Origin: Bacillota bacterium
GTDB taxonomy: Bacteria; Bacillota_I; Bacilli_A; RF39; UBA660
Reading direction: 5' to 3'
Length of the DNA stretch: 23,615 nucleotides
Assembly: GCA_023391185.1 (NCBI GenBank)
Contig: JAEWBI010000064.1
Coordinates: 1-23,615 of the forward strand
Shown here: in pieces, positions 7,598 to 15,062 of the stretch
How the letters are laid out: every line of letters begins with the position of its first letter
Position numbering within the stretch: position 1 is the stretch's first letter
The notes under the pieces: model-generated
The model's database searches: none
Told to the model about the DNA's origin: nothing
What the model saw: the letters and a program-made list of their open reading frames with translations, nothing else
Position numbers and translations under genes: made by a program

Positions 7598-8449
7598 ATG
7601 GAGAAACTAGATCAAGTAAAAGATATAATGTGGCAACTTAACTTAACATCATGTAATCTAATTCAGTATGCTGATGAAGATATATCAAAAGAATTACTTA
7701 AAGAAATAATTGAAAGATTTAATAGTTATTCGGATGATAAGGAAAAGTATTTTCCAGTCTTAGTTAATGCGCAGGATTATCAAGAGTTCGCAATAAATTT
7801 GGAAGATAGAATAATTGATTATGCTATTAAAAACAGTTTAGTTGTGACAGATAATTATTACAAAATAAATGAGTTAAGAAAAGATGCTATTAAGATTCAA
7901 GATTTAGATGAGCTAAGAATTATTAAATCTAAGATATTTAAGTTAGAAAAAGAAAGTAAAGATGAGAGAATTAGAAGTATGAAAACCATACTACTACATG
8001 ATTATTTAATTAATGAAATACCTTTTAGTTTATTTGATAGGCATCCAGTACTACAAAAATATATTAAAATAGAAGAATTGATGAACTTTAAAAATAAGAT
8101 AGCTTATTTAACAAATGAAGAAATAGATATCGATAAGTATTTAGAAATACCTTCTTTATTTTGTGATGATCAAGCATTTTATAGTTTTCTTAGAATGATG
8201 TCTGAGGATGGTAGAAAAGCTGTTCCTACTATTGTATATAGTGGTGAGCATATTGTTGACTATGATGTACAGGAAAGTCTTAATTATTATATGTGTAATC
8301 AAAGAAGTGGGGTATTTACATTAAACTTTATAACCGGTGACACTATATATCACAGAAATTTTCAAAATTGGTATTTAGAAGAGACACATGATATAAAAAC
8401 AACTAATGTTAAATCAAAAAGATTTTATAAAGACATAATAAAAAAATAA
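7598..8449 (+). CDS. Hypothetical cytosolic protein
   Basis: I do not recognise this protein. From the ATG at 7598 it has 283 residues. I chose this start over the in-frame ATG at 7586 because GGGGGA (7588-7593) lies four bases upstream of it and overlaps the other candidate. The protein is acidic and rich in Lys, Glu and Ile, with no signal peptide or membrane segment. The first ~150 residues look helical; the C-terminal ~100 (with TIVYSGEHIVDYDV and NFITGDTIYHRNF) look mixed alpha/beta. It contains no Walker, Cys-pair or obvious catalytic motif. The gene is monocistronic. Confidence 0.75.
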   Translation: MEKLDQVKDIMWQLNLTSCNLIQYADEDISKELLKEIIERFNSYSDDKEKYFPVLVNAQDYQEFAINLEDRIIDYAIKNSLVVTDNYYKINELRKDAIKIQDLDELRIIKSKIFKLEKESKDERIRSMKTILLHDYLINEIPFSLFDRHPVLQKYIKIEELMNFKNKIAYLTNEEIDIDKYLEIPSLFCDDQAFYSFLRMMSEDGRKAVPTIVYSGEHIVDYDVQESLNYYMCNQRSGVFTLNFITGDTIYHRNFQNWYLEETHDIKTTNVKSKRFYKDIIKK

Positions 8450-8458
8450 GTTTTAGGG

Positions 8459-8487
8459 ATAAAAGATGATTGATTCATCTTTTATTA
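8459..8487 (+). terminator. Intrinsic terminator
   Basis: ATAAAAGATGA (8459-8469) pairs perfectly with TCATCTTTTAT (8475-8485) around a 5-base loop. The T tail is short, so termination may be moderate. Confidence 0.65.
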
Positions 8488-8554
8488 TACTAATAGTTTA
8501 ATAATGAGATATAGTGTCGTATCAAAATATATATTTAATAAATAAAATATTAAA

Positions 8555-8582
8555 TTGCAGATGTAAAAAAATATAGTATAAT
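8555..8582 (+). promoter_or_regulatory. Promoter with ultrashort leader
   Basis: TTGCAG (8555-8560), a 16-bp spacer and TATAAT (8577-8582). The predicted start near 8589 coincides with the AGGAGG ribosome-binding site (8589-8594), leaving a leader of about 11 bases. Confidence 0.6.
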
Positions 8583-8599
8583 TGTGATAGGAGGATACT

Positions 8600-9166
8600 A
8601 TGGAAAGAAAAGATTTAGATTTGATATTAAAGTATTTTGATAGTTCATTAGGAAGTAGATTTTTTATTGAGAAAGTACGAAATTTAGTATGGGAGAATGT
8701 AAGGCAAGTCGGGGCTGATTTTGAGGTTCCAGAAGATTGTTATGACTTATCAATTACTGATGTACTAAGACTATACAAAATTGAACTATTAATCCAAAAT
8801 AAAATAGTTTCAGAAGATGCGGGTATTAAATTAAGAGAATTATACTTTGAATATATGATACTTCATAAAAAGATTGGTGCTGAAGCATATAAGCAGTTAA
8901 TGGATGAAAACTATAAGAGTATTAGATTATCTAAATTACACGGTAATTTAAAGGATATAACTGCCATTTTAGATGAGTTTTATATTATGGAATCAGATAC
9001 TAATTATGCAGATATATTAAAAGTATATTATTTATCTAAATTTGAAAAACAGCAAGCTCAGAAAACAAGTGAATACTATGCTAAACTTGCTAGTCAAGAA
9101 GATAGGGATATAGATAGAGCAGTATCTTCTTTGACAAAATATCTTGAAAAAAATAAGAGACTTTAA
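8600..9166 (+). CDS. Hypothetical protein, mostly helical
   Basis: I do not recognise this 188-residue protein. It is soluble and predicted helical throughout, with many Tyr, Leu, Lys and Glu, no signal peptide, and a single Cys in the first third. The C-terminal 40 residues are highly charged. The AGGAGG at 8589-8594 sets the start clearly. It lies between another unknown gene and a P-loop protein, each with its own promoter, so no functional link can be claimed. Confidence 0.75.
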   Translation: MERKDLDLILKYFDSSLGSRFFIEKVRNLVWENVRQVGADFEVPEDCYDLSITDVLRLYKIELLIQNKIVSEDAGIKLRELYFEYMILHKKIGAEAYKQLMDENYKSIRLSKLHGNLKDITAILDEFYIMESDTNYADILKVYYLSKFEKQQAQKTSEYYAKLASQEDRDIDRAVSSLTKYLEKNKRL

Positions 9167-9178
9167 AATTTGTGCTTA

Positions 9179-9187
9179 TGGTATAAT
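9179..9187 (+). promoter_or_regulatory. Extended -10 promoter
   Basis: TGGTATAAT, 30 bases before the ATG at 9217; predicted start near 9194. The -35 is weak. It should drive the P-loop and HD gene pair. Confidence 0.6.
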
Positions 9188-9216
9188 AAAGCTAATTAAT
9201 TTTAGGAGTTGATAGT

Positions 9217-9879
9217 ATGTCTTACGAAGATAGCATTATATTATTAGGACCAATGCATGTTGGCAAAACCACTATAGCTGGTAACTTTTATAAAAAATAT
9301 TCACTTCCATTTATCGAATGTGATTATTTATTTGATTATTATTTTCTTAAATCAAAAAAGAATAGGTATTATTTTGATAGAGTTTTGGAGGAAAAGGGTT
9401 TCGAGGAGTGCTGTAAAGAAACAGATAAGTTTCTATATACCTTTTCGAAAGAGATACTAGACATGGTTAAAGAGATTGGAACTATATCAATAATTGATTT
9501 TGGTGGTAACCATATTGCTTATAAAGATGAATGTCTAAATTCTTTAATAATAGATCAACTCAAGAATTTCAAAAATGTTATAGTTTTACTACCATATGAA
9601 GATAAGGAAAAGTCTTTTGAATATTTTAGAAAACTATTCTCTGACCCATTAAAAATAAAAATAAATGAATATATATATGAATGTTTAACAAAGGATTTTA
9701 CTCAATTTAAAACATTTTATGTAAATGGGCAATCAGAAGAACAATTATTTAGTCAAATAGATGAATATGTAAAAAGAGATATAAAATTAGAGAGACCTAA
9801 GGTTAAAGATTTAGAAAAGTCTTTAGAAATAAAAAGAACTACTAATAGACATTTTCCTAATGCCTTTAATATTAAATAG
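9217..9879 (+). CDS. P-loop kinase-like protein (shikimate/nucleoside kinase fold)
   Basis: The 220-residue protein opens with a strand and the Walker A motif GPMHVGKTT (G11, G16, K17, T18), laid out as in shikimate kinases and related small P-loop kinases. It continues with FIECDYLFDYYF where shikimate kinases have their DxD substrate motif, and IIDFGGNH (about 95-102) where they have the GGG loop. The first Asp of DxD, the shikimate-binding Arg and the third Gly are not evident, so shikimate is probably not the substrate. The C-terminal ~80 residues do not match the family. The AGGAG at 9204-9208 sets the start. The HD-hydrolase gene starts 25 bases downstream, suggesting a kinase/phosphohydrolase pair acting on small phosphorylated metabolites, which is inference. 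Confidence 0.8.
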   Translation: MSYEDSIILLGPMHVGKTTIAGNFYKKYSLPFIECDYLFDYYFLKSKKNRYYFDRVLEEKGFEECCKETDKFLYTFSKEILDMVKEIGTISIIDFGGNHIAYKDECLNSLIIDQLKNFKNVIVLLPYEDKEKSFEYFRKLFSDPLKIKINEYIYECLTKDFTQFKTFYVNGQSEEQLFSQIDEYVKRDIKLERPKVKDLEKSLEIKRTTNRHFPNAFNIK

Positions 9880-9904
9880 TAAAATTATGAATGGATGTGA
9901 ATTA

Positions 9905-10540
9905 ATGAAAATAGATAGTAATGACGCCTATAAACTTTTAATGGATGCTAATAAAATGAGTTCGGGCGGGTATATTAGCCATTCTCTTACAGTAGGAGAA
10001 GCTGCATCGCGTATTGCTGAAGCGTTAAATTTAGAACCTGATAAAGCTAGAACTTTAGGTTATATTCATGATATTGGGAAAAGATATGGTGCACCATTTG
10101 AACTTCATGATATTCAGGGATATGAGTATTTAATAAGTTTAGGAATAGATGAAGAATATGCTAATATATGTTTAACTCATTCATATCTAAATAATGATAT
10201 TGATTGTGTAGCAGGTGGATATATTAAAGAAGATAGTTATAAATATAATTTTAGAAAAGAATTTGTAAAAAATCATAAATATACTATTTACGAAAAGATT
10301 ATAAATCTATGTGATTTAATGTGTACTAATGAATTTTTACTTATTGAAGAAAGACTTATAGATTTAATAACTCGTAAAGGTGCACATACAAATACTCAGT
10401 ATCATCTCGCACAAGCTATTCAGTTAAAAGAAAGTATTGATGAAGAATTAGGAATGAATGCGTATAATTTGTTCCCTGAAATTATAAATAGATTAACTAA
10501 AGATAATAAAGATAAAACTATGCAAAAAAAATATTATTAA
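9905..10540 (+). CDS. HD-domain phosphohydrolase
   Basis: A 211-residue metal-dependent phosphohydrolase of the HD superfamily. The ligand set is visible: H26 in ISHSL, the H55-D56 doublet in YIHDIGK, H92 in LTHSY, and D137 in LCDLM. HD enzymes cleave phosphoester bonds in nucleotides and related compounds; the substrate is not evident. I chose the ATG at 9905 because GGATGTGA lies just upstream and the HD fold begins immediately after it. The in-frame ATGs at 9860 and 9887 would overlap or abut the preceding gene and have no ribosome-binding site. It is probably co-transcribed with the P-loop gene. Confidence 0.87.
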   Translation: MKIDSNDAYKLLMDANKMSSGGYISHSLTVGEAASRIAEALNLEPDKARTLGYIHDIGKRYGAPFELHDIQGYEYLISLGIDEEYANICLTHSYLNNDIDCVAGGYIKEDSYKYNFRKEFVKNHKYTIYEKIINLCDLMCTNEFLLIEERLIDLITRKGAHTNTQYHLAQAIQLKESIDEELGMNAYNLFPEIINRLTKDNKDKTMQKKYY

Positions 10541-10542
10541 AT

Positions 10543-10566
10543 AAAAGAGCGATTTTTGCTCTTTTT
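10543..10566 (+). terminator. Intrinsic terminator after the HD gene
   Basis: AAAAGAGC (10543-10550) pairs with GCTCTTTT (10558-10565), followed by T-rich sequence. Confidence 0.8.
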
Positions 10567-10643
10567 ATTTATCTTTGTATATTATGTGTATAAAAAGGCA
10601 AAATAATATTGTATTTTATTAAATACATTAGATTATATTTTTA

Positions 10644-10672
10644 TTTAATACAATTTTAGTGTGTGATATAGA
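10644..10672 (+). promoter_or_regulatory. Candidate promoter of the fibre/SipW cluster
   Basis: TGATATAGA (10664-10672) is an extended -10 with a TTTAAT -35-like hexamer at 10644-10649. The predicted start near 10679 lies just before the GAGAGGA ribosome-binding site. It sits immediately downstream of a terminator, so the cluster is an independent unit. Confidence 0.45.
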
Positions 10673-10695
10673 AAAATAAAGAGAGGAACTTTAAT

Positions 10696-11196
10696 ATGCA
10701 TAGTACAAAAAATATTTTAATAGGATCATTAGTTTTAGTAATACTTGCTATGGCAGTTGGTTATGCTGCTTTAGTTCAGACTTTAAATATAAATGGAACA
10801 GCTCAGATTACAAGTAATTGGAGTATAACATTTTCAAGTATTACAGACGGAACTGCAGTTGGTGGAGCAACAAATAATACACTTCCTAAAATAGTTGGAA
10901 CAACAGCTAGTTTCGATGTTAATTTAGTGTCACCAGGAGACAGTATGACTTATAATATAATTGTTTCAAATACAGGAACATTAGATGCTGTACTTGATTC
11001 TATTGTTGTAACTGATAGTGGTAGTCCAGCAATAATATATACTGTTACAGGTGTATCACAAGGTACTTTATTGCTAGCTGGTAGCACCAATACCGTAACC
11101 GTTAAAGCTGAGTATGATAGCAGTGTTACTAGTCAGCCAACTACAACTAGTAAAACATTATCTGTTACTCTAAACTATGTCCAAAGGACAACTTAA
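10696..11196 (+). CDS. Secreted TasA/camelysin-like beta-sandwich subunit
   Basis: The 166-residue precursor has a basic start, a hydrophobic segment (about 7-26) and then the motif QTLNINGTAQI (28-38), shared almost exactly with the next gene product. Small residues at GYAA give a plausible cleavage site. The mature part is Thr/Ser/Val/Asn-rich, nearly without aromatics or Cys, with a PGDSMTYNIIVSNTG stretch and alternating beta pattern, as in TasA/camelysin and other SipW-dependent fibre subunits. I infer a polymerising surface subunit; length and low complexity fit a major component. The SipW-like peptidase two genes downstream is the likely processing enzyme. A terminator directly after the gene may keep its expression above that of the rest. 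Family membership is by pattern, not by search. Confidence 0.72.
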   Translation: MHSTKNILIGSLVLVILAMAVGYAALVQTLNINGTAQITSNWSITFSSITDGTAVGGATNNTLPKIVGTTASFDVNLVSPGDSMTYNIIVSNTGTLDAVLDSIVVTDSGSPAIIYTVTGVSQGTLLLAGSTNTVTVKAEYDSSVTSQPTTTSKTLSVTLNYVQRTT

Positions 11197-11197
11197 C

Positions 11198-11222
11198 AAA
11201 AGGAGGCAGTAAGCCTCTTTTT
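11198..11222 (+). terminator. Probable partial terminator inside the fibre cluster
   Basis: AAAAGGAGGC (11198-11207) pairs with GCCTCTTTTT (11213-11222), with one G-U pair and a 5-base loop, ending in T residues. No promoter is evident between it and the next gene, whose ribosome-binding site AAAGG is at 11227-11231, so read-through is needed and expression would be stepped down. Confidence 0.7.
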
Positions 11223-11238
11223 ATTTAAAGGTATTAAT

Positions 11239-12054
11239 ATGAGAAAGTTAAGAAGAAACAAAAATAAAATATTTAGAAATGTATTTATAGTTATTATAGT
11301 TCTATTAGTCATTACTTTTTCCAAAACTGGTTATTCATTTTTTATTCAAACGTTAAACATAAGTGGGAAAGCAAATATAGGAAATAGTATTTCAGTTAAT
11401 AATGATAGTACTTGTAATACTTCAGTTGATATAACAAATTCTTATTGGGCTACAGGTAATAATAAAAATTTCACTTATAATTTTAACTTAAAGAATCTAT
11501 CTAATAAGCCTTATTATGGATGGAATGTATCTTTATCAGTACCAAGTGATGCGACTGTTACAACTGTTAACTGTACTTACTCAATAACTAATGGAATACT
11601 TTCTCTTAAAAATACAACCTATAATAGTTATTTAGAAAGTAATCAAACAGTTAGCTTTAGTGCAACTATATCAACAAAACAGTCTTATGCATTAAGAACT
11701 ATTAATGTATATAATTGTAAGCAGGAGGGAAATATAAGTAATGATGTAACTCTAAAGGTAGAACTAGTAAAAACAGGTGGTTGGGGTAATGTAGAACAAT
11801 ATGATGTATCAGTGATTAATGAATCAAATACTGCTATTACAGCATGGAAAATAGTTATGGAATTTGATGCTAGTTTATCTATTACTAGTAGTTGGAATGT
11901 TAACCATAGTCGTTTAAATAATACTGTTACTTTTACTAACATGTCCTATAATGGAGCCCTTTCACCATCTGGAAGAACAACTTTTGGTATACAAGTTTCA
12001 TCAAAGAAAAAAATATTTGCGATGACTGTTACAAGTGCGATAGGAAGTATATAA
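11239..12054 (+). CDS. Secreted protein with tandem CBM2-like beta-sandwich domains
   Basis: The 271-residue precursor has a strongly basic start, a hydrophobic segment (13-29) and then QTLNISGKANI (37-47), matching the upstream subunit. Residues about 182-266 resemble carbohydrate-binding module family 2: AITAWKIVMEF, SITSSWNV, VTFTNMSYNGALSPSG and TTFGIQ follow the CBM2 order. Residues about 74-146 show a weaker copy (GWNVSLSVP, NGILSLKN, YNSYL, NQTVSFSATI), so the protein appears to have two such domains. CBM2 modules bind cellulose, chitin or xylan through exposed Trp; here the SWNG motif reads SYNG, so binding is uncertain. No catalytic domain is present. It may be a minor or tip subunit, or an adhesin, of the fibre. 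Its stop codon abuts the start of the SipW-like gene. Confidence 0.75.
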   Translation: MRKLRRNKNKIFRNVFIVIIVLLVITFSKTGYSFFIQTLNISGKANIGNSISVNNDSTCNTSVDITNSYWATGNNKNFTYNFNLKNLSNKPYYGWNVSLSVPSDATVTTVNCTYSITNGILSLKNTTYNSYLESNQTVSFSATISTKQSYALRTINVYNCKQEGNISNDVTLKVELVKTGGWGNVEQYDVSVINESNTAITAWKIVMEFDASLSITSSWNVNHSRLNNTVTFTNMSYNGALSPSGRTTFGIQVSSKKKIFAMTVTSAIGSI

Positions 12055-13215
12055 ATGCAAAGAAAAAATAATTTAATTTTTATATGCATCACTATATTAA
12101 TTTTATATTGTTTCTTAAAGAACATCTTAATAATACCTTTATCTTCAAAAACATTTACATATATAGTTAATCCAATTTTTATTATATGTTTATTTATTTT
12201 CTCTTTCACATATTTACATCCACCTTATAATAGACGTAAAAGTAAAAAAGATAAGCTACAAGTGACATTAATAGTTTTATTAATTTATCTAATAATATAT
12301 TTTTCATCGGGCCTAATTTTCGGTTATGAAAATAGTCCATATAAGCATGATGTAATTAACTTGTTAAAGAATGTAGAAGGTTTATTACTTCCTGTAGTTT
12401 TACTACAGTATGTTAGATTTTGTTTAATCACAAATGTTAATAAAAAGCAAATAAACTATATTTTTATTACCATTATATTTTGTTTTTTAGATATAAACTT
12501 TAAAGATTTAATTGCCAATATATTTACCTTATCAGGAATAATCAAATATGGTTTTGGTGTGATATTACCACTTATCATTAGGAATGTTTTAATAACATAT
12601 TTAATGATAACTACAGGTCTAAGAGCTGCTATTATATATCAAAGTTTCTTACAATTAATTAATATTCTATTGCCAATCTTTCCTAAATTAAATTGGTTTG
12701 CTACTGGTCTAATTAGTGTTTTATTATCATTTATGATTTTATTATCAATAAATAAGTATATAGAAAGAAAAGTATATCATTATAAAAAGTATAATCCGTT
12801 AAAAAGAATACCTTTATATTTAATTCTAATAATATTGATACTATTCTTTTATGGCAAGTTTAAATATCAACCAGTAGCTATTATGTCAAACAGTATGGTG
12901 CCTGTTTTTAGGCTAGGTGATGCCGTTATAATTGAAAAGATAAATGATAAGAATATTAAGGATATAAAAGTAGGTACTATTATTATATATAATCTTGATA
13001 ATGCAGCTATTGTTCATAGAGTTATAAAGATAATAAACGTTGGTGGTGAAGAAAAATATATAACTAAGGGGGATAATAATACTTCACCAGATTCTAAATC
13101 AGTATCAAAGAGCCAGTTAATCGGTCTAGAAAAATTTAGTATTCCTAAAATAGGATATCCATCAGTATTACTGCAGTCACTTATAAATGGACGTCAACCT
13201 AATATTGAAAAGTAA
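12055..13215 (+). CDS. SipW-like (ER/archaeal-type) signal peptidase I with polytopic N-terminal domain
   Basis: Of 386 residues, the last ~120 form a signal peptidase I domain: MSNSMVP with Ser S280, IVHRV with H321 in place of the bacterial general-base Lys, and ITKGDNN with D340 plus D346. The Ser-His-Asp set marks the SipW/SEC11 type that processes TasA-like substrates in bacilli and pilins or surface proteins in archaea. The first ~260 residues contain about seven hydrophobic segments, whereas SipW itself has only one or two, so this is a fused or extended form. The start codon follows the previous stop directly, with AGGAAG upstream, implying translational coupling. The likely substrates are the two upstream precursors. 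Confidence 0.87.
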   Translation: MQRKNNLIFICITILILYCFLKNILIIPLSSKTFTYIVNPIFIICLFIFSFTYLHPPYNRRKSKKDKLQVTLIVLLIYLIIYFSSGLIFGYENSPYKHDVINLLKNVEGLLLPVVLLQYVRFCLITNVNKKQINYIFITIIFCFLDINFKDLIANIFTLSGIIKYGFGVILPLIIRNVLITYLMITTGLRAAIIYQSFLQLINILLPIFPKLNWFATGLISVLLSFMILLSINKYIERKVYHYKKYNPLKRIPLYLILIILILFFYGKFKYQPVAIMSNSMVPVFRLGDAVIIEKINDKNIKDIKVGTIIIYNLDNAAIVHRVIKIINVGGEEKYITKGDNNTSPDSKSVSKSQLIGLEKFSIPKIGYPSVLLQSLINGRQPNIEK

Positions 13216-13226
13216 GTTGGTGAGGT

Positions 13227-14342
13227 ATGAACAAGAAAAAAATAAAGAAAAAAAACTTAATATTAAAACAGTGGCAAATAATGATTATAATTGCTGTTTT
13301 AGTGTCTTTGATAGTTTCTTCTTCTATCATGATTTTAACAGGTATATCAAAAAAACAAGATAGTGGAAATGTTCTTTATTCATACCAAATAAATAATAGT
13401 ATAAATTATAAAGTAAACTTAGAAGATAATAGCTTTTTTGATACAGATTCATTACCTATGGATGGTATTTATATAGCTGATTTAATTAAAAATATTGATG
13501 TTAATTTTATATACTATTATACTAATTCTAATAAATTAGATTTAAGTTATACTTATGACATAATTGCTAATTTAAAAGGAACTTACGGTAGCAGTGATAC
13601 AGGTAATAATGCTGTTTGGAATAAGCAGTATGTATTAGAAAAAGCTTATACAGAGACTCTTACTGAAAACAATTTAGTTAATTTAGATAAAACTTTAAGT
13701 ATCGATTTTAAATATTATAAAAATATTGTTGATCAGTTTAAAATTCAGCTTAATTTAGCTATTGATGCCTCACTTGAAATTATAATGACTGTAAAATTGG
13801 ATAGTAGTGATGGTACATTAGCTGATGTTCAAAATTTAAGTATAAATATTCCTTTATCTAGTAGCACTTTAAAAATAACTAAAACATATACAGAAATTAA
13901 TCAAAAAAGTATATATGATTCTACTTCTAATAGTAAACCAGTTAAGCTATTAAGGATTGTCATTGGTACTATAATACTTGTCATTTCTGTAGTATTATCA
14001 GTATTATCTTTATATTATTTAGTCAAGATAACTAAAAAAAGTGAGTATGATTTAAAACTTAAAAAAATATTTAAAAATTTTGGTGAAATAATAGTTGAAG
14101 TAAGTAATGAACTTGATTATAAAGACATGCATATCATAAATGTTAAAAAGTTTGAAGATATGATCGATCTAGAAGAAGAACTACGTATTCCTATATTACA
14201 TTATGAAAAAGAAAAAGACTTTGAAAGTTGGTTTATGATTGTTAAAGAAAAACAATTATATCGTTATATCTTAAAAGTAGAAAAGATAGAAGATATTTCA
14301 AATCCTTTAAAGAAAAATAAAAAGCAATTAAAAAATAAATGA
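13227..14342 (+). CDS. DUF5305-like two-pass membrane protein
   Basis: The 371-residue protein has a Lys-rich start, one membrane helix (about 17-37), a ~200-residue extracytoplasmic beta-rich domain, a second helix (about 240-266) and a ~100-residue cytoplasmic tail. The layout, the early YSY element, the conserved Trp (W131) and the tail segment ending in a V-x-x-F-x-D-x-x-D-L pattern followed by PILHY resemble DUF5305, a family I associate with SipW-type peptidases in archaea and clostridia. This recall needs a profile search. GGTGAGG lies just before the ATG, 11 bases after the peptidase gene. It may anchor or help assemble the fibre. It ends in TGA. Confidence 0.7.
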   Translation: MNKKKIKKKNLILKQWQIMIIIAVLVSLIVSSSIMILTGISKKQDSGNVLYSYQINNSINYKVNLEDNSFFDTDSLPMDGIYIADLIKNIDVNFIYYYTNSNKLDLSYTYDIIANLKGTYGSSDTGNNAVWNKQYVLEKAYTETLTENNLVNLDKTLSIDFKYYKNIVDQFKIQLNLAIDASLEIIMTVKLDSSDGTLADVQNLSINIPLSSSTLKITKTYTEINQKSIYDSTSNSKPVKLLRIVIGTIILVISVVLSVLSLYYLVKITKKSEYDLKLKKIFKNFGEIIVEVSNELDYKDMHIINVKKFEDMIDLEEELRIPILHYEKEKDFESWFMIVKEKQLYRYILKVEKIEDISNPLKKNKKQLKNK

Positions 14343-14369
14343 CATATATAAGCCATTTATTTTTTTTTT
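14331..14369 (+). terminator. Intrinsic terminator closing the fibre cluster
   Basis: AAAAATAAATG (14331-14341), overlapping the stop codon, pairs with CATTTATTTTT (14354-14364) and continues into a T run to 14369. The loop is 12 bases and the stem AT-rich. Confidence 0.65.
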
Positions 14370-14395
14370 GCTTTTTTCTTTATATTAAATATGTA

Positions 14396-14404
14396 TGATA
14401 TAAT
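14396..14404 (+). promoter_or_regulatory. Extended -10 promoter
   Basis: TGATATAAT, 41 bases before the ATG at 14445, with no clear -35. It may drive both the acetyltransferase and pgeF genes. Confidence 0.55.
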
Positions 14405-14444
14405 TAATTTATAAATGTAATCAAAATTTATTAAAGGAGAAACA

Positions 14445-15023
14445 ATGGAAAATAATGAATTATTAAATAAGTCTTATATTAAAAATAATCTAATTGATAA
14501 TGATATTTTATTGCGAAAATTGTGTAATACTGAAGAAGATTATAAATTATTAGAAAAGTGGTATAAAGAGCAGGAAGTATATTATCATTTTGAACAAAGA
14601 ATGTTAAATTATGATGAAATAGTTAATAAGTATTATCCTAGAACTTTAAATAACGCTAAAGTGCCTGTTTATATAATTGAATATAATCACCAACCTATAG
14701 GTATTATTCAGTATCAAATTATTAATGATGAAAATAAAAGATTATATAATTTAGAAGATAGCAAAGTCTATGAAATGGATATTTTTATTGGCGAACTAAA
14801 TTTGCATAACAAAGGAATTGGAACAAGATCTGTTAAACTAATGTCCTATTATTTATTTAAGGATGAAAATGCTGACTTAGTTGTTATGTGCCCTTTAAAA
14901 GATAATATTAATGGTATTAGGTGTTATGAAAAAGCTGGTTTTAAAGTATCTAGAGAATTTATAACAGAAGATACAATAGGAAATACTCAAGAGTATGTGC
15001 TTATGGAACTTAAAAAGAATTAA
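14445..15023 (+). CDS. GNAT-family N-acetyltransferase, AAC(6')-like subgroup
   Basis: The 192-residue protein has the GNAT acetyl-CoA-binding region at about 110-170: YEMDIFIG strand, HNKGIGT pyrophosphate-binding loop (121-127), and the NGIRCYEKAGFK helix-strand motif near the end. An acyl group from acetyl-CoA would be transferred to an amine. The WY-x-x-x-x-V start region and the EMDIFIG/NKGIGT arrangement look most like the Acetyltransf_8/AAC(6') group, which includes aminoglycoside acetyltransferases, siderophore enzymes and many housekeeping enzymes. The sequence alone does not support a resistance claim. The ATG follows AAAGGAG. pgeF begins 39 bases downstream without a terminator. 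Confidence 0.87.
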   Translation: MENNELLNKSYIKNNLIDNDILLRKLCNTEEDYKLLEKWYKEQEVYYHFEQRMLNYDEIVNKYYPRTLNNAKVPVYIIEYNHQPIGIIQYQIINDENKRLYNLEDSKVYEMDIFIGELNLHNKGIGTRSVKLMSYYLFKDENADLVVMCPLKDNINGIRCYEKAGFKVSREFITEDTIGNTQEYVLMELKKN

Positions 15024-15062
15024 TTTTTATATTTTATAATAGATTATTTAGGAGTGATAAAA

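Noticed and set aside
9860..9904. Upstream ATG starts for the HD gene at 9860 and 9887
   Set aside because: They overlap or abut the P-loop gene and have no ribosome-binding site; the HD fold starts right after the ATG at 9905.
10608..10654. Inverted repeat ATTGTATT/AATACAAT before the fibre cluster
   Set aside because: Only eight AT-rich base pairs with a 31-base gap; chance is likely in this composition.
11685..12209. Minus-strand open frames across the CBM2-like and SipW genes
   Set aside because: They have no ribosome-binding site or family match and mirror well-supported plus-strand genes.
14445..15023. Aminoglycoside resistance gene
   Set aside because: The GNAT fold resembles the AAC(6') group, but substrate residues cannot be judged by eye and the context is housekeeping.
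15054..15062. Upstream GTG start for pgeF
   Set aside because: The GTG lies inside the AGGAGTG ribosome-binding site of the ATG at 15063.
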